From contig NZ_VFMQ01000001.1 in the NCBI RefSeq assembly GCF_006715175.1, positions 1,240,001 to 1,304,000 of the forward strand: a stretch of DNA of 64,000 nt. Reading direction: 5' to 3'. This DNA comes from Curtobacterium citreum. GTDB taxonomy: Bacteria; Actinomycetota; Actinomycetes; Actinomycetales; Microbacteriaceae. Shown here piece by piece: positions 59,197 through 64,000 of the stretch (within the stretch, counting starts at the first letter, position 1; the number at the start of each line of letters is the position of its first letter). The position numbers were made by a program, and so were the translations under genes. A model generated the notes under the pieces. It saw only the letters and a list, made by a program, of their open reading frames with translations, did not search any database and was not told where the DNA came from.

Positions 59197-62100
59197 ATGG
59201 GCTACAGCAACCCACCCATCCCGTGGTCGCAGTTCGAGCGCGCGCTCTCCGACAAGCGCCCGGACGCGGCCCACGCCGGTGACGGCGGCGACAGCCCCGC
59301 GTGGTCGCGGAAGCGCTCCCGCTACGTCCCGCCACCGCCGCCGTCCGACGACGGCGACCCCGTCGTGCCGTACGCCGAGCTGCACGCGCACTCGACCTTC
59401 AGCTTCCTCGACGGTGCGAGCGGACCGGAGCACCTGGTCGAGGAAGCGGCGCGCCTGCACCTGCACGGGCTGGCGCTGACCGACCACGACGGGTTCTACG
59501 GTGCCGCCCGGATGGCCGAGGTGGCCGAGGCGTACCCGACCGTGTCGACGGTCTACGGCACCGAGCTGTCCCTCGGGCTGACCGGGCCGCAGAACGGCGT
59601 CCCCGACCCCGAGGGCACGCACCTGCTGCTGCTCGCGGACGGTCAGGACGGCTACCACCGGCTCGCCGGAGCCGTGACGCGCGCGCACCTGGCCGCCGGC
59701 GCCGAGAAGGGCCGGCCGCGGTACGACCTGGACGACCTCGCGGCGCAGGCGGACGGGCACTGGCGGGTCCTCACCGGCTGCCGCAAGGGGACGGTGCGGC
59801 AGGCCCTCGAACGTGGGGGCGAGTCCGCCGCGGACGAAGCCCTCCGGGCGCTGCTCGACCGGTTCGGCACCGCCGGGGTCGTCGTCGAGCTCACCGACCA
59901 CGGCGATCCGCTCGACACGGCCCGGAACGACGTCCTGGCCGGGCTCGCAGCGCGGCACGCCCTGCGGGTCGTCGCGACCGGGAACGTGCACTACGCCACC
60001 CCCGACCAGTTCCCCGTGGCCACCGCCCTCGCCGCGGTGCGTGCACGGCGCAGCCTCGACGAGATCGACGGGTGGCTGCCGGCTGCCCCGACCGCGCACC
60101 TGCGCTCCGGCGCCGAGATGGCCAGGCGCTTCGCCCGGTACCCGGGAGCGGTCGCGACGAGCGTCGAGCTGGCGGACGAACTCGGCTTCCGACTGCGGAC
60201 GGCGAAGCCCGGGCTGCCCGACGTCGAGGTCCCCGAGGGGCACACCACGATGACGTGGCTCCGGGAGCTCACCTGGCGCGGGGCCCGCCGGTTCTACCCG
60301 GGCAGCGCGGACGGCGTCGACCCCGTGAAGCGCGAGCGCATCGAACGCGAGCTCTCCGTGATCGCCGACAAGGACTTCCCGGGCTACTTCCTCATCGTCC
60401 GTGACATGGTGCAGTTCGCCCGCGAGCGGGGCATCCTGTGCCAAGGGCGCGGGTCGGCGGCGAACTCGGCGGTCTGCTACCTGCTCGAGATCACCGCGGT
60501 GGACTCGATCCGCTACGGGTTGCCGTTCGAACGGTTCCTGTCGGCGATGCGCGACGAGGAGCCGGACATCGACGTCGACTTCGACTCGGACCGCCGCGAG
60601 GAGGTCATCCAGTACGTCTACGACAAGTACGGCCGGTTCAACGCCGCGCAGGTCGCGAACGTGATCACCTACCGGCCGAAGGGCGCGGTCCGGGACATGG
60701 CGAAGGCCCTCGGGCACAGCCCCGGGCAGCAGGACGCCTGGTCGAAGCAGGTCGAGCGCTGGGGGTCGGTGACCGAGAGCCAGGACCACGACATCCCGGA
60801 CACGGTCGTCGACATGGCGCAGCAGGTCCTCGGGTTCCCGCGGCACCTCGGCATCCACTCCGGGGGCATGGTGCTGACCGACCGTCCCGTGGGCGAGGTC
60901 GTGCCGATCGAGCACGCCCGGATGGACGGTCGCACGGTCCTGCAGTGGGACAAGGACGACTGCGCGTTCATGGGGCTCGTGAAGTTCGACATGCTCGGCC
61001 TCGGCATGCTCGCGGCCCTGCAGTACTCGTTCGACCTGGCGGCCGAGCACTGCGGGGAGCGGTGGGACATGCACTCCATCCCGAAGGAAGAGCAGGGCGT
61101 CTACGACCAGCTGTGCCGCGCGGACACGATCGGGGTGTTCCAGGTAGAGTCCCGGGCGCAGATGGGCACGCTGCCCCGGCTGCTGCCGCGGCGGTTCTAC
61201 GACCTGGTGATCGAGGTCGCCCTCGTCCGACCGGGGCCGATCCAGGGCGGCGCGGTGCACCCGTACATCCGTCGACGGACCGGCGAGGAGCCCATCACCT
61301 ACATCCACCCGTCGCTCGAACCCGTGCTCGAACGGACGCTCGGGGTGCCGCTCTTCCAGGAGCAGCTCATGCAGATGGCGATCGCGGTCGGCGGGTGCTC
61401 CGGCGACGACGCCGACCTGCTCCGTCGTGCGATGGGGTCGAAGCGGGGCCTCGAGAAGATCGAGCGACTGCGCGAGAAGCTCTACGCCGGGATGGCGGCG
61501 AACGACATCCACGGCGAGGACGCCGACGCCATCTACGCCAAGATCCAGGCGTTCGCGAACTTCGGGTTCGCCGAGAGCCACTCGATCAGCTTCGCCCTCA
61601 TCGTGTACGCGAGCGCGTGGATGCGTCTGCACTACCCGGGGGCGTTCCTCGCCGCGCTGCTCCGCGCCCAGCCGATGGGGTTCTACTCGCCGCAGACCCT
61701 GGTGGCGGACGCCCGGCGCCACGGTGTGCAGGTGCTCCGACCCGACGTGCTGCGCTCCGGGGTCGACGCCACGCTCGAGGCGCTGGGCGACGCCTCCGGG
61801 GCGACCGGCGACGATGCGTGCACGGCGGAGGAGCAGCCGCCCGTGCTGCCGTTCGACCCGGCGACGCCCGACGACACCGCACGGCACCGTCGCGACGGCG
61901 CGTACGCGGTCCGGCTCGGGCTGGCCGAGGTCGCCTCGCTCGGCAGGCGGAGCGCCGAGACGATCGTCGCCGAGCGCACCGCGCACGGACCCTTCACGGA
62001 CATGTCCGACCTGGCCCGGCGGGTCCGGCTGACGACCGCGCAGCTCGAGGCCCTGGCTGCCGCCGACGCGTTCGCGGGCCTGGGGATCGACCGGCGGAGC

Positions 62101-62607
62101 GGGATGTGGTCGGCCGCCCAGGCCGCGGCCGAGCGTCCCGACCAGCTCCCGGGCACGCAGGTCACGGTGCAGCCGCCGCTGTTCGGACAGATGACGAGCG
62201 GTGACGTGCTCATCGCCGACATGTGGTCGACGGGCATGACCACCGACGACCACCCGGTCCGGCACGTCCGGGACCGGCTCGTCGCCCGCGGGGTGCTCAG
62301 CGTGCAGGACACCGCGACGGCGGAGACCGGGCGCCGGGTGGAGGTCGGCGGCATCGTCACACACCGACAGCGTCCGGCGACGGCGTCCGGCATCACGTTC
62401 ATGAACGTCGAGGACGAGACCGGTCTCGTGAACGTCATCTGCAGCGTCGGCGTGTGGGGACGGTACCGCCGGGTCGCGCGGGAGTCACCCGCGGTCGTGG
62501 TCCGCGGGATCCTCGAGCGGTCGCCGGACGGGGTGGTGAACCTGGTCGCCGACCGGATCGAGCACCTGCCCCTGGCGGTTCGGACGCGCTCGCGCGACTT
62601 CCAGTGA
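59197..62607 (+). CDS. dnaE2: Error-prone DNA polymerase III alpha subunit DnaE2
   Basis: Encodes 1136 residues. The PHP domain starts with ELHAHSTFSFLDGAS; the palm has GRGSAANSAVCYLLEIT and the catalytic EEPDIDVDFDSDRREEVIQY; the C-terminal OB-fold reads GGIVTHRQRPATASGITFMNVEDETGLVNVI. It is the polymerase of the SOS mutasome and acts in translesion synthesis. ATG 59197 is 13 nt behind imuB with GGAAGG upstream. The order imuA-imuB-dnaE2 under LexA is the classical cassette. Confidence 0.96.
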   Translation: MGYSNPPIPWSQFERALSDKRPDAAHAGDGGDSPAWSRKRSRYVPPPPPSDDGDPVVPYAELHAHSTFSFLDGASGPEHLVEEAARLHLHGLALTDHDGFYGAARMAEVAEAYPTVSTVYGTELSLGLTGPQNGVPDPEGTHLLLLADGQDGYHRLAGAVTRAHLAAGAEKGRPRYDLDDLAAQADGHWRVLTGCRKGTVRQALERGGESAADEALRALLDRFGTAGVVVELTDHGDPLDTARNDVLAGLAARHALRVVATGNVHYATPDQFPVATALAAVRARRSLDEIDGWLPAAPTAHLRSGAEMARRFARYPGAVATSVELADELGFRLRTAKPGLPDVEVPEGHTTMTWLRELTWRGARRFYPGSADGVDPVKRERIERELSVIADKDFPGYFLIVRDMVQFARERGILCQGRGSAANSAVCYLLEITAVDSIRYGLPFERFLSAMRDEEPDIDVDFDSDRREEVIQYVYDKYGRFNAAQVANVITYRPKGAVRDMAKALGHSPGQQDAWSKQVERWGSVTESQDHDIPDTVVDMAQQVLGFPRHLGIHSGGMVLTDRPVGEVVPIEHARMDGRTVLQWDKDDCAFMGLVKFDMLGLGMLAALQYSFDLAAEHCGERWDMHSIPKEEQGVYDQLCRADTIGVFQVESRAQMGTLPRLLPRRFYDLVIEVALVRPGPIQGGAVHPYIRRRTGEEPITYIHPSLEPVLERTLGVPLFQEQLMQMAIAVGGCSGDDADLLRRAMGSKRGLEKIERLREKLYAGMAANDIHGEDADAIYAKIQAFANFGFAESHSISFALIVYASAWMRLHYPGAFLAALLRAQPMGFYSPQTLVADARRHGVQVLRPDVLRSGVDATLEALGDASGATGDDACTAEEQPPVLPFDPATPDDTARHRRDGAYAVRLGLAEVASLGRRSAETIVAERTAHGPFTDMSDLARRVRLTTAQLEALAAADAFAGLGIDRRSGMWSAAQAAAERPDQLPGTQVTVQPPLFGQMTSGDVLIADMWSTGMTTDDHPVRHVRDRLVARGVLSVQDTATAETGRRVEVGGIVTHRQRPATASGITFMNVEDETGLVNVICSVGVWGRYRRVARESPAVVVRGILERSPDGVVNLVADRIEHLPLAVRTRSRDFQ

Positions 62608-62625
62608 CCGGCGCCCGGCCGGAGG

Positions 62626-64000
62626 TCAGCCGCGCGATGCCGGCTCGTGGACGGCGGGGATGCGGATGGTGACCTCGAGCCCACCGGAACGGACGTTGCG
62701 GAGGGTGGCCGTGCCTCCCGCCCGTTCCGCGATGGCGCGCACGATCGCGAGCCCGAGGCCGGAGCCGCCCGGCATCGGGACCGCGCCGGTCGCGGGGTCC
62801 GGGTCGGGGCGCGAGGTGCGTGCCTCGTCCGGACGCGTGAAGCGGTCGAACGCGACCGGGATGAACGATTCGGGCACACCGGGACCGTCGTCGGTGACCT
62901 GCAGGACCCCCTCGGTCCCCTCGGTGCGCCACGAGACGAACACGCCGCCGCCGCGGGGGAGTGCCGCGACGGCGTTGCTCGCGGTGTTCGTCACGAGCTG
63001 GGCGATGCCCCCGGTGTCGAGTCGGTAGCGGGGCTCGTCCGTGCCGCCGGCCGACGACGGGGGCTCGAGCTCGAAGTCGACCGTGACGTCCTTCGTCGAC
63101 GCGATGAGCCGCACGCGGTCGACGGCGGCCATGACCTCGTCACCGAGGTCCGTCCAGGCGGCGAGCGGTGGCGGTCCGCCGTCCTGTTCGCGGCGCTCGG
63201 ACTCCTCGATGCGGGACAGGGTGAGCAGGTCGTTCGCCAGGCGGGACAGCCGGGCCACGCTCCGCTTCGCGCGGTCGATGTGCGCCGCGAGCGCCGTGGC
63301 GTCGTCCGCATCGAGCGACGCGAGGTCGAGCTGCGTGGTCAGGATCGCGAGGGGCGTCCGGAGCTCGTGGCTCGCGTCGGACACCATCTGCCGCTCGCGC
63401 TCGGTCGCCTGGCGGGTGCGCGCGAGGAACGCGTTCAGGGTGGTCGCGAGCGAGGCCAGCTCGTCCTGCGCCGGACCGACCGGCAGCTCCGCGCGCTCGG
63501 GCGCGACGGAGAGCCGCTCGGCCTCGCGGCGCATCCGGTTCACGGGGCGGAGCGCCGTCGTCGCCAGCACCCAGGACGCGATGCCGAAGGCGATGAGGAT
63601 CGCCAGACCGGTGAGCGACAGGGTCGTGGTGAGGTCGTCGACGACGATGGCCTCGGCCTGCGAGTTGCGTGCGGCGACGACGGTCCACCGCCCGGCCTGG
63701 TTCACGGGGTGCTCGATGACGACGCAGTACTCGGACCCGGCGACGTCGACGAGCGACGCCCCGGCCGGCCGTGCGGTCAGGCTGCCGAGGGCCCGCTCGA
63801 CGCTCTCGGGCATCGTCGACAGCCGGATGTCACCGGACGGGGCGACGACCGCGACGAGCTGCAGGTTGCCGGGGGCCGACAGGTCCGGGTCGCTGTCGAC
63901 CTCGAGGGTGGCCACGTACGGGTCGACGTCGGCGTCGAGCAGCGTCCGCGTGGCGCTCGCGACGACGCTGACGACCTGGAAGCGCATGACGAGCACGAGC
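62626..64000 (-). CDS. Sensor histidine kinase, N-terminus beyond the window
   Basis: At least 456 residues are present and the frame stays open at the right edge. It has an extracytoplasmic sensor part, a membrane helix (LTGLAILIAFGIASWVLATTAL), a HAMP domain, the H-box SDASHELRTPLA, N-box VTNTASNAVAAL, and G-boxes DDGPGVPES and GGSGLGLAIV. It is a HisKA-type kinase of the OmpR-partner class; the response regulator should lie to the right, outside. It converges with dnaE2, with 18 nt between the stops. Confidence 0.92.
   Translation of the reverse strand, partial: LVLVMRFQVVSVVASATRTLLDADVDPYVATLEVDSDPDLSAPGNLQLVAVVAPSGDIRLSTMPESVERALGSLTARPAGASLVDVAGSEYCVVIEHPVNQAGRWTVVAARNSQAEAIVVDDLTTTLSLTGLAILIAFGIASWVLATTALRPVNRMRREAERLSVAPERAELPVGPAQDELASLATTLNAFLARTRQATERERQMVSDASHELRTPLAILTTQLDLASLDADDATALAAHIDRAKRSVARLSRLANDLLTLSRIEESERREQDGGPPPLAAWTDLGDEVMAAVDRVRLIASTKDVTVDFELEPPSSAGGTDEPRYRLDTGGIAQLVTNTASNAVAALPRGGGVFVSWRTEGTEGVLQVTDDGPGVPESFIPVAFDRFTRPDEARTSRPDPDPATGAVPMPGGSGLGLAIVRAIAERAGGTATLRNVRSGGLEVTIRIPAVHEPASRG

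Noticed and set aside
58924..62364. 1146-codon minus-strand frame opposite dnaE2
   Set aside because: Shadow of DnaE2, whose motifs are intact on the plus strand.
1..64000. CRISPR array, prophage, insertion sequence or integron
   Set aside because: No regularly spaced direct repeats, transposase, integrase or phage structural genes were found on either strand.

Overview
The window is high-GC DNA (I estimate about 70% G+C by eye) with dense gene packing, GTGA/ATGA stop-start overlaps and frequent GTG starts. It carries actinobacterial gene blocks: tig-clpP1-clpP2-clpX, an ileS T-box with folC and a DUF4233 gene, rne-rplU-rpmA-obg-proB-proA-nadD-rsfS, and a LexA-controlled imuA-imuB-dnaE2 mutasome. 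Together these point to Microbacteriaceae, and Curtobacterium or a close relative is my best guess. The genus is inference from gene order and codon style, not a database match.

Region 1 (1-7639) is a one-strand cluster: the end of a sugar-binding protein, two sugar ABC permeases, a GH5-like glycosidase, a GH38 alpha-mannosidase and a secreted GH18 enzyme that closely resembles Streptomyces endo-beta-N-acetylglucosaminidase H. Read together, these could release, import and dismantle high-mannose N-glycans. Region 2 (7832-11034) has a membrane protein, a small membrane ORF that may be its frameshifted tail, a processive-type GT2 glycosyltransferase and a DUF1905 gene. Region 3 (11131-17636) has tRNA-Gly, tRNA-Pro, trigger factor, the Clp protease genes and a copper-type ycnI-copC pair running the other way behind a dyad operator candidate. 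Region 4 (17637-25344) has an M3 peptidase, a TetR regulator, valS and an MHS-type transporter.

Region 5 (25345-33878) has a peptide-type ABC importer with fused ATPases, a divergent TetR gene, a GT39-like membrane glycosyltransferase and a cation diffusion facilitator. Region 6 (33879-41783) has the T-box, ileS, folC, a DUF4233 gene, ndk, a DsbA-like thioredoxin, a small four-cysteine secreted protein and a VKOR-family protein. Region 7 (41784-54008) has RNase E, ribosomal proteins L21 and L27, Obg, proline biosynthesis, nadD, rsfS and tRNA-Ala. Region 8 (54009-64000) has aldose epimerase, an aminodeoxychorismate synthase component I, the SOS mutasome and the start of a histidine kinase reading off the right edge.

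Three patterns run across regions. First, a 15-bp motif (GGCCTGGAGGCGCGG, four exact copies and several near copies) recurs in gene 3' ends and inside variable parts of coding sequences. Second, several genes have a TAnnnT-like -10 box only 6-7 nt before the start codon, implying leaderless mRNAs. Third, strong GC hairpins close most transcription units. No CRISPR array, rRNA gene, transposase, integrase or prophage was seen.
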